The notes below the pieces were generated by a model. The model did no database searches and was not told the DNA's origin. It saw nothing but the letters and a program-made list of their open reading frames with translations. From FEN-1219 sp963713355 (GTDB lineage: Bacteria > Pseudomonadota > Gammaproteobacteria > Steroidobacterales > Rariloculaceae), in contig CAVQLK010000011.1 in the NCBI GenBank assembly GCA_963713355.1, forward strand, positions 1,240,001 through 1,304,000: a DNA stretch of 64,000 nt. The letters run 5' to 3'. A program made the position numbers and the translations under genes. Shown here in pieces: positions 52,685 to 62,235 of this stretch. The stretch's first letter is position 1. The number at the start of each line of letters is the position of its first letter.

Positions 52685-54022
52685 GTGGCGGTGGGGAGCC
52701 AACTCAAAGTGTCGCGAGCGTGGGGGTCGAGCGTGATCGTGGCGTTGCTCGTCACGGGCGCCGTTGCCGAGGCCGCGACCGTGCAAACCGTCCGCACCTG
52801 GTCTGGCCCCGAAGGCACTCGCGTTGTGTTCGAGCTCAGCGGTCCCGCCGAGCATCGCGCCTTCGCACTGACCGATCCGGATCGCGTCGTCATCGATCTG
52901 CCGGGCAGCCGGGCGGCCAGCGACCTGCGGCTCGACGAGGCGAAAGGCGCCGTCAAGGCTCTGCGGACGGGCGCGAGGCCCGGCGGCGAGCTGCGGCTCG
53001 TGCTCGAGCTGAATCAAGCGTCCAAGCCGAAAACGTTCTTGTTGACGCCGCAGGAGCAATACGGCTTTCGGCTCGTTGTCGATCTGCCGCCTCCGGCGAC
53101 GGCGCCCGTCGTGCGGCGCGCGCCGCAGGCTACGACCGATCGCGGGCGCAACGTCGTCGTCGTCGTGGATGCAGGCCATGGCGGCGAAGATCCCGGAGCG
53201 AGCGGCCGCGGCGGCGCTCGCGAGAAAGACGTCGTTCTCGCAATCGCCAAGAAGCTCGCCGCCGAGATTGACGCCCAACCCGGAATGCGCGCGGTCCTCG
53301 TCCGCAACGGCGACTACTTCGTGTCGCATCGCAAGCGCATGGAAATCGCTCACGAGGCGCGCGCGGATTTCTTCATCTCGATCCATGCCGACTCGTATCG
53401 CGATCCGGCAGCCAAGGGCGCGACTGTTTACATGCTCTCGGAGAAAGGAGCGAGCGACGAAGCTGCGTTGCTGCTCGCACAACGCGAGAACGCCTCGGAC
53501 TTCATCGGCGGCGTGTCGCTTGCGGACAAGGACCAGATGCTCGCGCGAGTGCTGCTCGATCTGTCGCAGAGCGCGGCACTGAACGCAAGCATGGCGGCCG
53601 GGCAGCGCCTGATTCGGCGCATGTCGGCCGTCACGGCGATGCGCCGACGCGACGTTCAGCAGGCGCCGTTCCTCGTGCTGAAATCGCCGGACATTCCGTC
53701 AGTTCTCGTCGAGACGGCATACATCTCCAATCCGCGCGAGGAAGCGTCGCTGCGAAGCGCCAAGTACCAGTCGGCGCTCGCCGCCGCGCTGCGTCAGGGC
53801 ATCGTCGATTATTTCGCGGCGAATCCGCCCGAGGACAGCTACTTCGCGCTGAACCCCGTCGTCGAATCGCCCGAGATCGTGCGGCACGTCATCGCGCGCG
53901 GCGAGACGCTGTCGGGCATCGCGGAGCGCTATCGCGTGAGCTCGGCGAGCATCCGCCGCACGAACAGCTTGCGCACCGACGTTCTGCGCATCGGGCAGGT
54001 TCTCACGATCCCGCGCAGCTGA
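52685..54022 (+). CDS. amiC: N-acetylmuramoyl-L-alanine amidase (AMIN, Amidase_3, LysM)
   Basis: Periplasmic amidase that splits septal peptidoglycan during daughter-cell separation. The 445-residue product has a signal peptide (VIVALLVTGAVAEAA), an N-terminal AMIN domain for envelope targeting (residues 25-125), and the zinc amidase core: VVDAGHGGEDPGASG (His), REKDVVLAIAKKLAAEI (Glu), ADFFISIHADSYRDP (His) and VLVETAYISNPREE (catalytic Glu). It ends with a LysM repeat (RHVIARGETLSGIAERYRVS to VLTIPRS). The start is GTG. The amiB/amiC choice is by domain layout only. Confidence 0.93.
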   Translation: MAVGSQLKVSRAWGSSVIVALLVTGAVAEAATVQTVRTWSGPEGTRVVFELSGPAEHRAFALTDPDRVVIDLPGSRAASDLRLDEAKGAVKALRTGARPGGELRLVLELNQASKPKTFLLTPQEQYGFRLVVDLPPPATAPVVRRAPQATTDRGRNVVVVVDAGHGGEDPGASGRGGAREKDVVLAIAKKLAAEIDAQPGMRAVLVRNGDYFVSHRKRMEIAHEARADFFISIHADSYRDPAAKGATVYMLSEKGASDEAALLLAQRENASDFIGGVSLADKDQMLARVLLDLSQSAALNASMAAGQRLIRRMSAVTAMRRRDVQQAPFLVLKSPDIPSVLVETAYISNPREEASLRSAKYQSALAAALRQGIVDYFAANPPEDSYFALNPVVESPEIVRHVIARGETLSGIAERYRVSSASIRRTNSLRTDVLRIGQVLTIPRS

Positions 54023-54098
54023 GCCCGCGCCGCAGGCTGGGGTAAACTCGCTTCCCCGAACAGCGTGCACCCGCACGCGGCTTGTCGTAGGCGCTCGA

Positions 54099-55973
54099 GT
54101 GGCGATCCGCATTCTGCCTTCCCAGCTCATCGATCAAATCGCGGCCGGCGAGGTCGTCGAGCGGCCGGCGTCGGTCGTCAAGGAGCTCGTCGAGAACTCG
54201 CTCGACGCCGGCGCGCGCACGATCTCGGTCGACGTCGAAGGCGGCGGGGCACGCCTGATTCGAGTCGCCGACGACGGCTCGGGTATTCCGCGCGACGAGC
54301 TTACGCTCGCGTTGTCGCGTCACGCGACGAGCAAAATCGCGACGCTCGACGACTTGGAAGGGCTCGCATCGATGGGCTTTCGCGGCGAGGCGTTGCCGAG
54401 CATCGCATCGGTCGCGCGCTTGACGCTTTCCTCCCGCGTCGGCGCCGACGAGCACGCATGGCAGGTTGCGTGCAACGGCGGCGAGCTCGGCGCGCCGCGC
54501 CCCGCCGCTCGCGCTCGCGGCACGACCGTCGAGGTGCGGGATCTGTTCTTCAACACGCCGGCGCGGCGCAAGTTCCAGCGCGCCGAGAAAACAGAGCTCG
54601 CCCACGTCGACGCGGTGGTGCGTAATCTCGCGCTGGCGCGCTTCGACGTCGAGTTTCGCCTCACGAGCAATGGACGCACCGCGTTCGCGTTGCCCGCTGC
54701 CATGGGCCGCGAGGCGCAGGAGCGTCGCGTGGCCGCGATTTGCGGCGACGAGTTCATGCAGCACGCGCGTCACTTCTCGCGGGCGATCGAAGGCTTGGCG
54801 CTTTCCGGGTGGCTCGCGGCGCCCGCGTTCTCGCGCACTCAGGCCGACATGCAGTTCACGTTCGTGAACGACCGGTTCGTGCGCGACAAGCTGCTGAGGC
54901 ACGCCGTTCGTCTCGGGTTCAGGGACGTGCTATTCCAGGCGCGCCAACCAGCATACATCCTGCATGTCGCGCTCGATGCGCGGCGCGTCGACGTCAACGC
55001 GCATCCGGCAAAGCTCGAGATCCGGTTTCGCGACTCGAAGCTCGTGCACGACTTCGTGTTTCGCACGGTCGAAACCGTGCTCGCGAGCACGCTCGAGGGT
55101 GCCGCTGACGTGGCGGCTGCGGCCCCCGTGCATGGCGTCGAGCTCGCGCTCCGCAGGTCGCCTTCCGCGTACACCGTCGCGCAGCAGAATCACCTGGCAT
55201 TGCCGGCGGCCGGCGTCCGCGACGCCGCCATGGATGGCGACGTGCCGCAAGTGCAGGAGCGAATGGCGGCCGCCATGAATACCGGCGTGCCGCAATTGCG
55301 GCAGCGAGCTGCTGCGCGCGTGCCGCTCTACGACCGGCTGCACGGCAGGCCGGCGTTGCCGCCGGCCGAGACAGCCGAGCGGGGGGCCATACCGCCGCTC
55401 GGTTTTGCGCTCGCGCAGCTCGCCGGGATCTATGTGCTCGCACAAAACGCGTCCGGCCTGATCATCGTCGACATGCACGCCGCCCACGAGCGGGTCACTT
55501 ACGAGAAGCTGAAAACGGCGCTTGCAGCGGAGCGCCTGCAATCGCGTCCCATGCTCGTGCCGATCAGCTTCGAGGTATCGGCCCGCGAGGCCGACGTGGC
55601 CGAGCAGTTCGGCGAGGAGCTGGCGGCCTTGGGATTGGACGTCGCCCGCCGCGGGCCGCTGCACGTTGCCGTATCGGCGGTGCCGCTGCTCCTCGAAGGC
55701 GAGGACGTCGAGTCGCTGGTCCGCGACCTGTTGAGCGACCTTGCGGATGGAGAGGGCGCCGGCCGCGTCGAGGCGCGAAGTAACGAGTTGTTAGCGACAA
55801 TGGCCTGTCACGCCGCCGTTCGCGCCAACCGCCGCCTCAGCATCGAGGAGATGAATGCACTGCTGCGCGAGATGGAGCGCACGGAACGCAGCGAAGCGTG
55901 CAATCACGGCCGCCCGACGTGGACTTCCGTCACGCTCGAGGATCTCGACCGGTTGTTTCTGCGCGGTCAATAG
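54099..55973 (+). CDS. mutL: DNA mismatch repair protein MutL
   Basis: GHKL ATPase coordinating mismatch repair, 624 residues, start GTG. The ATPase motifs are IAAGEVVERPASVVKELVENSLDAGA, RVADDGSGI and GFRGEALPSI. The C-terminal domain has DMHAAHERVTYE, fitting the D-x-H-A-x2-E-x4-E endonuclease motif, plus ATMACHAAVRAN and CNHGRPTW. It is therefore predicted to nick DNA itself, as in Pseudomonas and unlike E. coli, implying MutH-independent repair. Between amiC and miaA, the classical order. A TAAACT about 60 bp upstream could be an internal promoter. Confidence 0.96.
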   Translation: MAIRILPSQLIDQIAAGEVVERPASVVKELVENSLDAGARTISVDVEGGGARLIRVADDGSGIPRDELTLALSRHATSKIATLDDLEGLASMGFRGEALPSIASVARLTLSSRVGADEHAWQVACNGGELGAPRPAARARGTTVEVRDLFFNTPARRKFQRAEKTELAHVDAVVRNLALARFDVEFRLTSNGRTAFALPAAMGREAQERRVAAICGDEFMQHARHFSRAIEGLALSGWLAAPAFSRTQADMQFTFVNDRFVRDKLLRHAVRLGFRDVLFQARQPAYILHVALDARRVDVNAHPAKLEIRFRDSKLVHDFVFRTVETVLASTLEGAADVAAAAPVHGVELALRRSPSAYTVAQQNHLALPAAGVRDAAMDGDVPQVQERMAAAMNTGVPQLRQRAAARVPLYDRLHGRPALPPAETAERGAIPPLGFALAQLAGIYVLAQNASGLIIVDMHAAHERVTYEKLKTALAAERLQSRPMLVPISFEVSAREADVAEQFGEELAALGLDVARRGPLHVAVSAVPLLLEGEDVESLVRDLLSDLADGEGAGRVEARSNELLATMACHAAVRANRRLSIEEMNALLREMERTERSEACNHGRPTWTSVTLEDLDRLFLRGQ

Positions 55974-55976
55974 CTC

Positions 55977-56942
55977 GTGGGCGACACGAGCCGCGTCGAG
56001 TGCGTGTGCCTGACCGGTCCGACCGCGTGCGGCAAGACCGACCTGGCGATCGCGCTCGCCGCAAGAGCGCCGCTCGAGATCATCAGCATGGACTCGGCGC
56101 TCGTGTACCGCGGGCTCGACATCGGCACTGCCAAGCCGAGTCTCAGCGTGCGCAGCGCCGTACCGCACCATCTCATCGACATCTTGGATCCGACCGAGTC
56201 GTACTCGGCGGGGCGGTTCGCGCGCGACGCTGCCGCTCTTCTCGGCGAGATCCGTGCGCGCGGCCGATTGCCTTTGCTCGTCGGCGGGACGCTGCTTTAC
56301 TTGCGCGCTTTGCGGGACGGGCTCTCGGCGTTGCCGCGTGCGGACCCCGCCGTCCGCGCGGAGCTCGACGCGCAAGCGGCAGCACACGGCTGGGCCGCCT
56401 TGCACGAGCGTCTGCGCCGAGTCGATCCCGGGGCCGCCGATCGCATCGCGCCAAGCGACCGCCAGCGCATCCAACGCGCACTGGAGGTTCACGCTCTGAC
56501 GCAGCGGCCGATTACGGACCTGCAGCGCGCAGGCAGCGACCGCAGGCGTCCCGGCGTTCTCGCCATCGCGCTCGTGCCCGAAAGCAGGGCAGATCTCGCG
56601 GTGCGGATCGAGCAGCGATTCGACGCGATGGTGGCGGCCGGCTTCTTGTCCGAAGTCGAGCAGTTGCGCGCGCGCGGCGATCTCACACCCGACATGCCGG
56701 CGATGCGTGCCGTCGGTTATCGCCAGATGTGGGCACACCTCGACGGCCAATGCACCTTTGATGAGGCTCGCGCGAAGGCGATCGTCGCTACGCGCCAATA
56801 CGCGAAACGTCAGCTGACCTGGCTGCGCGGCGACCCGCGGATCGAGCGTTGGCCCGCGCTCGCGGCGGACCTCGTGGACCGTTGTATCGAGCGGTTATCC
56901 AAAGAAAACCTGATCGCGAAAAACGGCCGTCGGCTGTGCTAG
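55977..56942 (+). CDS. miaA: tRNA dimethylallyltransferase
   Basis: Isopentenylates A37 of tRNAs reading UNN codons; 321 residues from a GTG three bases after the mutL stop. P-loop LTGPTACGKTDLAIAL, then SMDSALVYRGLDIGTAKPS, PHHLIDILDPTESYSAGRF and LLVGGTLLYLRALRDGLS are typical; the C-terminal MRAVGYRQMW and TRQYAKRQLTWLRGD complete the match. hfq follows with a 139-bp gap holding its own promoter. Confidence 0.96.
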   Translation: MGDTSRVECVCLTGPTACGKTDLAIALAARAPLEIISMDSALVYRGLDIGTAKPSLSVRSAVPHHLIDILDPTESYSAGRFARDAAALLGEIRARGRLPLLVGGTLLYLRALRDGLSALPRADPAVRAELDAQAAAHGWAALHERLRRVDPGAADRIAPSDRQRIQRALEVHALTQRPITDLQRAGSDRRRPGVLAIALVPESRADLAVRIEQRFDAMVAAGFLSEVEQLRARGDLTPDMPAMRAVGYRQMWAHLDGQCTFDEARAKAIVATRQYAKRQLTWLRGDPRIERWPALAADLVDRCIERLSKENLIAKNGRRLC

Positions 56943-56945
56943 CAT
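56937..56945 (+). promoter_or_regulatory. Possible extended -10 for hfq inside the miaA end
   Basis: TG-C-TAGCAT at the very end of miaA fits an extended -10. It would give hfq a leader of about 130 nt. hfq having its own promoters within or after miaA is known in E. coli. The -35 is not recognisable. Confidence 0.35.
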
Positions 56946-57081
56946 TCCGTATGTGGGAGCAGGCTGTCGCCATTTCGGCACAGCGTCGGAGTTCGAGATT
57001 TTCAGGCAGCGCAGCGGGCCGATGCGACCGGCCTGCCGCTGATCTCGCCGATACGAACAAGAAAAAGCAGGAGAGTGAGAT

Positions 57082-57327
57082 ATGGCCAAGAGTCAGTCGC
57101 TTCAGGATCCGTTTCTGAACGCCTTGCGCAAGGAGAAGGTGCCCGTCTCGATCTACCTGGTGAATGGCATCAAGCTGCAAGGGCAGATCGACTCGTTCGA
57201 CCAATTCGTGGTGTTGTTGCGCAATAGCGTCAGCCAGATGGTCTACAAGCACGCGATTTCCACCGTAGTTCCGGCCCGCAACGTGCGTGTTCCGGCTATG
57301 GACGAGGAAGAGGCACAGGACGACTAG
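57082..57327 (+). CDS. hfq: RNA chaperone Hfq
   Basis: Hexameric Sm-like protein that pairs sRNAs with mRNAs; 81 residues. The Sm1 motif (GQSLQDPFLN-type SLQDPFLNALRKEKVPVSIY, NGIKLQGQIDSFDQFVVLL) and Sm2 YKHAISTVVP (the KH motif) are complete. The tail is short and acidic (MDEEEAQDD), unlike the long E. coli tail. A strong ribosome site, AGGAGAG, precedes the ATG. Confidence 0.97.
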   Translation: MAKSQSLQDPFLNALRKEKVPVSIYLVNGIKLQGQIDSFDQFVVLLRNSVSQMVYKHAISTVVPARNVRVPAMDEEEAQDD

Positions 57328-57355
57328 ATGCCATTCCCTGGCCCAGGGAGGTACG

Positions 57356-58639
57356 TTGCTTGACCGGCCGCGCAGCGGCGAACGCGCCCTGCTATTGCAT
57401 GTTGGCCTGAACCGCCCGTCCTTCGACGACGAAATCCAGGAGTTCCGCGCACTCGCGGAATCCGCGGGCGCGCTCGTCGTCGGGGAAATTCAAGCCCGGC
57501 GCGAACGGCCCGATCCGAAGTATTTTGTCGGTAGTGGCAAGGTCGACGAGATCGGCGCGCGCGCGAAAGAGACGAACGCCGAGCTGATTCTCGTGAGCCA
57601 ACCGCTGCGCGCGGGCCAGGAGCGCAACCTCGAGCTTACGCTGAAGACGCGTGTGCTCGACCGCAACGGTTTGATCCTCGACATCTTCGCGCAACGCGCT
57701 GCGACCTTCGAAGGCAAGCTCCAAGTCGAGCTCGCTCAGCACGAGCACCTCGCTTCGCGGCTCGTCCGCGGCTGGACCCACCTCGAGCGCCAGAAGGGCG
57801 GTATCGGGCTTAGGGGGCCCGGCGAAACGCAGCTCGAGACCGATCGGCGCCTCGTGAGCCGGCGCATCCGTCATCTCAAGGGGCGGCTCGAGCGTGTCGA
57901 GCGTCAGCGCGAGGTAAGCCGCAAAGAGCGGCAGCGCGCCGACGTGCCCACCGTCGCGCTGGTCGGTTACACGAACGCCGGCAAGACGACGCTGTTCAAC
58001 GCGCTGGCCGGCGCCAATCTCGCGGCGAAGGATCAGCTGTTCGCGACGCTCGATCCGACGGTCCGGCGCCTCACGCTCGGCGGCGGTACCGAAGTGTTGC
58101 TCGTCGATACCGTCGGTTTCGTCCGCGATCTGCCGCACGAGCTCGTCGCGGCGTTTCGCGCCACCTTGACCGAAACGCGCGAGGCGACGTTGCTGCTGCA
58201 CGTCATCGATGCCGGCGATCCGCACCACGAAGACCGCCAGCGGCAGGTCGAGCGCGTGCTCGAGGAGATCGGCGCAGCCGAAGTTCCATCCCTTCGGGTG
58301 TACAATAAGGTCGATCGGGCGCCACCCGATTTCGTTCGGGATTTCGACGGCGCCGAGATCATCAAGCACTGTGTCTCCGCCATCACGGGAGAGGGTCTTA
58401 CGGCGCTCAAGGATGCGATCCGGGAGCGGGTGGCGGGTGCGCGCGTCGCGGGTGAGCTGCGTCTCGGGCCAGAACAGAGCCGCCTTCGGGCGCGGCTGTT
58501 CGATTGGCACGCGGTGCGCGCGGAGACGGTGGAGGACGACGGCGGCTATACCCTGGCGGTGGATCTGCCGGCGCAGCGCTGGCGGCAGCTCCGCGAAGAG
58601 GAAGGCTTGTCAGCCGACAGTATTCGACAGAAAGTGTGA
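57356..58639 (+). CDS. hflX: Ribosome-associated GTPase HflX
   Basis: GTPase that splits stalled ribosomes under heat stress. I start at TTG 57356, 427 residues, because GGGAGG stands 4 bp before it and the family N-terminus (LDRPRSGERALLLHVG) begins there. The HflX domain has DPKYFVGSGKVDEI and GPGETQLETDRRLVSRRI. The G domain has G1 LVGYTNAGKTTLFN, G3 VDTVGFVRDLPHELVAAF and G4 YNKVDRAP. Between hfq and hflK, the conserved order. Confidence 0.96.
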   Translation: MLDRPRSGERALLLHVGLNRPSFDDEIQEFRALAESAGALVVGEIQARRERPDPKYFVGSGKVDEIGARAKETNAELILVSQPLRAGQERNLELTLKTRVLDRNGLILDIFAQRAATFEGKLQVELAQHEHLASRLVRGWTHLERQKGGIGLRGPGETQLETDRRLVSRRIRHLKGRLERVERQREVSRKERQRADVPTVALVGYTNAGKTTLFNALAGANLAAKDQLFATLDPTVRRLTLGGGTEVLLVDTVGFVRDLPHELVAAFRATLTETREATLLLHVIDAGDPHHEDRQRQVERVLEEIGAAEVPSLRVYNKVDRAPPDFVRDFDGAEIIKHCVSAITGEGLTALKDAIRERVAGARVAGELRLGPEQSRLRARLFDWHAVRAETVEDDGGYTLAVDLPAQRWRQLREEEGLSADSIRQKV

Positions 58640-58645
58640 TGCACG

Positions 58646-59767
58646 ATGGCTTGGGACGATGGCGACAAAGGTAATCCGTGGCGATCCGACAAGGACAAAG
58701 GTCCTGCGGATCTCGACGCCGTAGTGCGGGACCTCCAGCGCAAGCTGGCGGGACTCTTTCGCGGCGGCGGCGGGGGGCGCGGGAGCGGCGACCAGGGGAT
58801 GAGCGCCGGTCTTACCGCTAGCGCTCTCGTGATCATCGCGGTCGTCTGGGCGAGCTTCGGGTTCTATCGCGTCGACGCGGCCGAGCGCGGCGTCGAGTTC
58901 CGGTTCGGAGCGTTCCAAGGTCTCACGTCCCCGGGCTTGCAATGGCATTTGCCTTGGCCGATCGAGAGCGCGGAAAAGATCAACACGGGCGCCACGGAGC
59001 CGCTCAATTATCGCGCCAGCATGCTCACGAGGGACGAGAACATCGTCAATGTGGCGCTGGTCGTGCAGTTCAGGCGCACGGACCCGCAAAGCTATATGTT
59101 CAACTTGCGCAATCCGGAAGCTACGCTCGAAGCGGCGACCGCGAGCGCCATTCGCGAAGTGATCGGGCGCAACGTGCTCGACTTCATTTTGACCGAGGGG
59201 CGTGCCGAGGTTTCGGCGCAGGCGCAGGAGCTCCTGCAAGCGACCCTCGATTCGTACGACGCCGGCATCACGATCTACGAAGTGAACTTGGTCAACGCCG
59301 AGTTCCCGGGCGAGGTCGAAGTCGCCGTGCAGGATTCGATCCGAGCCCGTGAGGATCGCGAGCGGCGCATTCTCGAAGCGCTGACTTACTCGAACGAGAT
59401 CCTGCCGCGCGCGCGCGGCGAAGCCGAGCGGCGGTACCAAGAGGCAGAGGCTTATCGAGCGCAGGTCGTCGCCGACGCGGAAGGCGAGGCGGACCGTTTC
59501 ACGCAGATCCTCGCCGAGTACCAGAAGGCCCCCGGCGTCACGCGCGAACGCCTGTATATCGAGACGCTGGAGGAGATCTTGCGGTCGTCGACGAAGGTCC
59601 TGGTCGACACCGAAGGCGGGAACAATCTCTTGTATCTGCCGCTCGACCGGCTCGTCGAGCGCCGCTCGGGTGCTCCGGCCGTCGAGCCGTCGGTGCCTTC
59701 GAGCAGTGCTTCGCCGCCGCCTGTCAGCAACACGCCGCGCTCGCGCGAGCGGGACACGGCGCGGTAA
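58646..59767 (+). CDS. hflK: HflK, SPFH-family regulator of FtsH protease
   Basis: Single-pass inner-membrane SPFH protein that with HflC encloses the FtsH protease. The 373-residue product has a short charged and Gly-rich cytoplasmic N-terminus, one helix (ASALVIIAVVWASFGFYRV, about 55-73), an SPFH domain starting ERGVEFRFGAF, and a long helical region (EILPRARGEAERRYQEAEAY). The tail is Ser/Pro-rich. Six bp after hflX. Confidence 0.96.
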   Translation: MAWDDGDKGNPWRSDKDKGPADLDAVVRDLQRKLAGLFRGGGGGRGSGDQGMSAGLTASALVIIAVVWASFGFYRVDAAERGVEFRFGAFQGLTSPGLQWHLPWPIESAEKINTGATEPLNYRASMLTRDENIVNVALVVQFRRTDPQSYMFNLRNPEATLEAATASAIREVIGRNVLDFILTEGRAEVSAQAQELLQATLDSYDAGITIYEVNLVNAEFPGEVEVAVQDSIRAREDRERRILEALTYSNEILPRARGEAERRYQEAEAYRAQVVADAEGEADRFTQILAEYQKAPGVTRERLYIETLEEILRSSTKVLVDTEGGNNLLYLPLDRLVERRSGAPAVEPSVPSSSASPPPVSNTPRSRERDTAR

Positions 59768-59780
59768 CCGAGAACCCACC

Positions 59781-60662
59781 ATGAATCCACGCACGAATCT
59801 ACTGCTCATTGTCGGCGTCTTCGCTGCAATCGTCGTTCGTATGTCCGCGTTCACCGTCGATACGCGCGAGCACGTCGTGAAATTTCGAATCGGCCGCATC
59901 GTTCAAGCGGATTACGAGCCGGGCCTGCATTTCAAGATTCCGTTCTTCGAGAACGTGGCTCGTTATCCGAACCGAGTGCTGATCTACGACGAAGACTCGC
60001 GCGAGCGCTTTCTCACCGGCGAAAAGAAAAACTTGATCGTGGACTACTTCGTGAACTGGAGGGTCGTCGATCCGGCTCAGTATTACCGCGCGGTCGGCGC
60101 GGACGAAGACACGGCGGAGCTGCGTTTGGCAGCGATCATCAAGGAAGGCATCCGCGTCGCGATCGGCCGCAGAACGCTGCAGGAAGTCGTGTCGGCGGAA
60201 CGCACCGAGCTCATGGAGGACATGCTCCTTCTGGTCCAAGAGCGGTCGCCCGAGCTCGGCATTCAAGTCTTGGACGTGCGCGTGAAGCGCATCGATCTCG
60301 CCGAAGAGGTCAGCGAGTCGGTGTTCAGGCGCATGAGTCAGGAGCGCGTGGGAGTGGCGACGCAGCTGCGCGCCGAAGGCGAGGAGGAATACGTACGCGT
60401 TCGCGCCGACGCCGAGCGCCAGCGAACGGTGATCCTAGCCGAAGCCTATCGCGACGCCGAACGCATTCGCGGCGCCGGCGATGCGCATGCCGCCGAAATT
60501 TACGCGGCGGCGTACTCGAAGGATCGCGACTTCTACGCGTTCTATCGCAGCATGCAGGCATACCGCGAGTCGATCGGCGGCGATAATGACGTGCTCGTCC
60601 TGCAGCCTGACAGCGAGTTCTTCAAGTTTCTGCAGAACCAGGGCGGCTCGACCGGCGACTGA
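59781..60662 (+). CDS. hflC: HflC, SPFH-family partner of HflK
   Basis: Partner of HflK in the membrane complex modulating FtsH. The 293-residue product starts with a signal-anchor helix (LLLIVGVFAAIVVRMSAFTV), then SPFH features: EHVVKFRIGRIVQADYEPGLHFKIPF, DVRVKRIDLAEEVSESVFRRM and AEIYAAAYSKDRDFYAFYRSM. I use ATG 59781; the longer open frame overlaps hflK. Spaced 13 bp from hflK. Confidence 0.96.
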   Translation: MNPRTNLLLIVGVFAAIVVRMSAFTVDTREHVVKFRIGRIVQADYEPGLHFKIPFFENVARYPNRVLIYDEDSRERFLTGEKKNLIVDYFVNWRVVDPAQYYRAVGADEDTAELRLAAIIKEGIRVAIGRRTLQEVVSAERTELMEDMLLLVQERSPELGIQVLDVRVKRIDLAEEVSESVFRRMSQERVGVATQLRAEGEEEYVRVRADAERQRTVILAEAYRDAERIRGAGDAHAAEIYAAAYSKDRDFYAFYRSMQAYRESIGGDNDVLVLQPDSEFFKFLQNQGGSTGD

Positions 60663-60705
60663 GTCGACGCTCACTTCTCGATGGTAACGACGGAGGCTTG
60701 GGGCC

Positions 60706-60897
60706 GTGGCCTGGGCGGATCTTCTTGCGGGTTTGGCTTTCTACTTGGTGCTCGAGGGACTGTTCCCGTTCGTGGCGCCGGGGCAATGGCGACGCGGCCT
60801 GGCCGGCCTGGCATCGCTCGAGGAAGGCCGCCTGCGTCTTTTCGGGCTCGCGGCCGTGATTGCGGGCCTGGTGCTGCTGTTCATCGTGCGAGGCTAG
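60706..60897 (+). CDS. DUF2065-family small membrane protein
   Basis: A 63-residue protein with two hydrophobic helices (LLAGLAFYLVLEGLFPFVAP and LFGLAAVIAGLVLLFIV) and the intervening WRRGL segment characteristic of DUF2065 (YjeT). Function unknown. Position between hflC and purA is conserved. The start is GTG, and the stop is 1 bp from the purA GTG. Confidence 0.88.
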   Translation: MAWADLLAGLAFYLVLEGLFPFVAPGQWRRGLAGLASLEEGRLRLFGLAAVIAGLVLLFIVRG

Positions 60898-60898
60898 T

Positions 60899-62191
60899 GT
60901 GGGTCGGAACGTAGTCGTCATCGGGACGCAGTGGGGCGACGAGGGCAAGGGGGCCGTCGTCGACGTGCTCGCCGATCGCGCGAGCGCCGTCGTTCGTTTT
61001 CAAGGCGGCCACAACGCCGGGCACACGCTCGTCATCGGCACGGAAAAGACGGTTTTGCACCTGATTCCGTCGGGCATTCTCCGCGACGGCGTCGTATGCC
61101 TCATCGGCAACGGCGTCGTCGTTTCGCTCGATGCGCTGTGCAAGGAGATGGACGAGCTTGCCGGTAAAGGCGTTCCCGTCGAGCAGCGGCTGCGAGTGTC
61201 TTCGGCGTGTCCCGTCATCTTGAGCTCGCACGTGCTGCTCGATCGTGCGCGGGAGCAGGCGAGCGGTGCCGCGGCCATCGGCACGACGGGCCGCGGTATC
61301 GGCCCGGCCTATGAAGACAAGATCGCGCGCCGCGCCATCCGCATCGCGGACCTGTTCGCGCCGCGCGCGCTCGAGGCCAAGCTCGAGCGGCTGCTCGACC
61401 TTCACAACTTCCTCCTTGGCAGCTACTACCGCACCGAGCGTGTCGAGCCGCGCCGCGAGCTCGACAGGCTCCTCGCCTTGAGCGAGCGCGTGAAGCCGCT
61501 CGTCATCGACGTCACGGAAGCGCTGCGCGATCTGCACGCGCGCGGGCAGAGCGTGCTGTTCGAAGGCGCCCAAGGGGCGATGCTCGACATCGATCTCGGC
61601 ACGTACCCGTTCGTGACTTCGTCAAACACGACCGTCGGCGGCGCTGCCGCCGGTACCGGCATCGGGCCCGGCGCCATCGATTACGTGCTCGGGATCGTCA
61701 AAGCCTATACAACGCGCGTCGGCGCCGGCCCGTTTCCAACGGAGCTCGACGACGACGTCGGCCGGCGCTTGCGAGAGGTAGGCCACGAGTTCGGTGCGAC
61801 GACGGGCCGGCCGCGGCGCTGCGGCTGGTTGGACGCGGTGCTGCTGCGCCGCGCCGTTTTCTCGAACAGCCTCGCGGGACTCTGCTTGACGAAGCTCGAC
61901 ATCCTCGACGGTCTGCCCGAGATCAAGATCTGCGTCGGCTACCGCCTGGACGGCAAGGTGCAGGACACCCTGCCGCTCCTGATCGACCGGTTCGGAGAGT
62001 GCGAGCCGGTCTACGAGTCCATAGCGGGCTGGACCGAGCCGACGGCCGGAGCGACCTCGTATGCCGCGTTGCCGAAGGAGGCCAAAGCCTATCTGCGACG
62101 CATCGAGGAGCTCGCGCAGGTTCCGATCGACATCGTCTCGACGGGGCCGAGCCGGGATGCCGTGATCATGCGTCGGCATCCGTTTGATTGA
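60899..62191 (+). CDS. purA: Adenylosuccinate synthetase
   Basis: GTP-dependent first step from IMP to AMP; 430 residues. I start at GTG 60899, directly before GRNVVVIGTQWGDEGKGAVVD, the nucleotide loop with catalytic Asp. The His is in RFQGGHNAGHTLV; QGAMLDIDLGTYPFVTSSNTT and TTGRPRRCGWLD complete the match. Last gene of the superoperon; a Fur box and feoA follow within 50 bp. Confidence 0.96.
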   Translation: MGRNVVVIGTQWGDEGKGAVVDVLADRASAVVRFQGGHNAGHTLVIGTEKTVLHLIPSGILRDGVVCLIGNGVVVSLDALCKEMDELAGKGVPVEQRLRVSSACPVILSSHVLLDRAREQASGAAAIGTTGRGIGPAYEDKIARRAIRIADLFAPRALEAKLERLLDLHNFLLGSYYRTERVEPRRELDRLLALSERVKPLVIDVTEALRDLHARGQSVLFEGAQGAMLDIDLGTYPFVTSSNTTVGGAAAGTGIGPGAIDYVLGIVKAYTTRVGAGPFPTELDDDVGRRLREVGHEFGATTGRPRRCGWLDAVLLRRAVFSNSLAGLCLTKLDILDGLPEIKICVGYRLDGKVQDTLPLLIDRFGECEPVYESIAGWTEPTAGATSYAALPKEAKAYLRRIEELAQVPIDIVSTGPSRDAVIMRRHPFD

Positions 62192-62206
62192 TCTGGCCGG
62201 CTCGTG

Positions 62207-62225
62207 GAGAATGACAACGATTCTT
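62207..62225. promoter_or_regulatory. Fur box upstream of feoAB
   Basis: GAGAATGACAACGATTCTT matches the 19-bp Fur consensus GATAATGATAATCATTATC at 13 positions, with its core dyad kept. It lies 10 bp before the feoA TTG and 15 bp after purA, where it could repress feoAB by Fur under iron sufficiency. Confidence 0.75.
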
Positions 62226-62235
62226 ATTTGCGCGT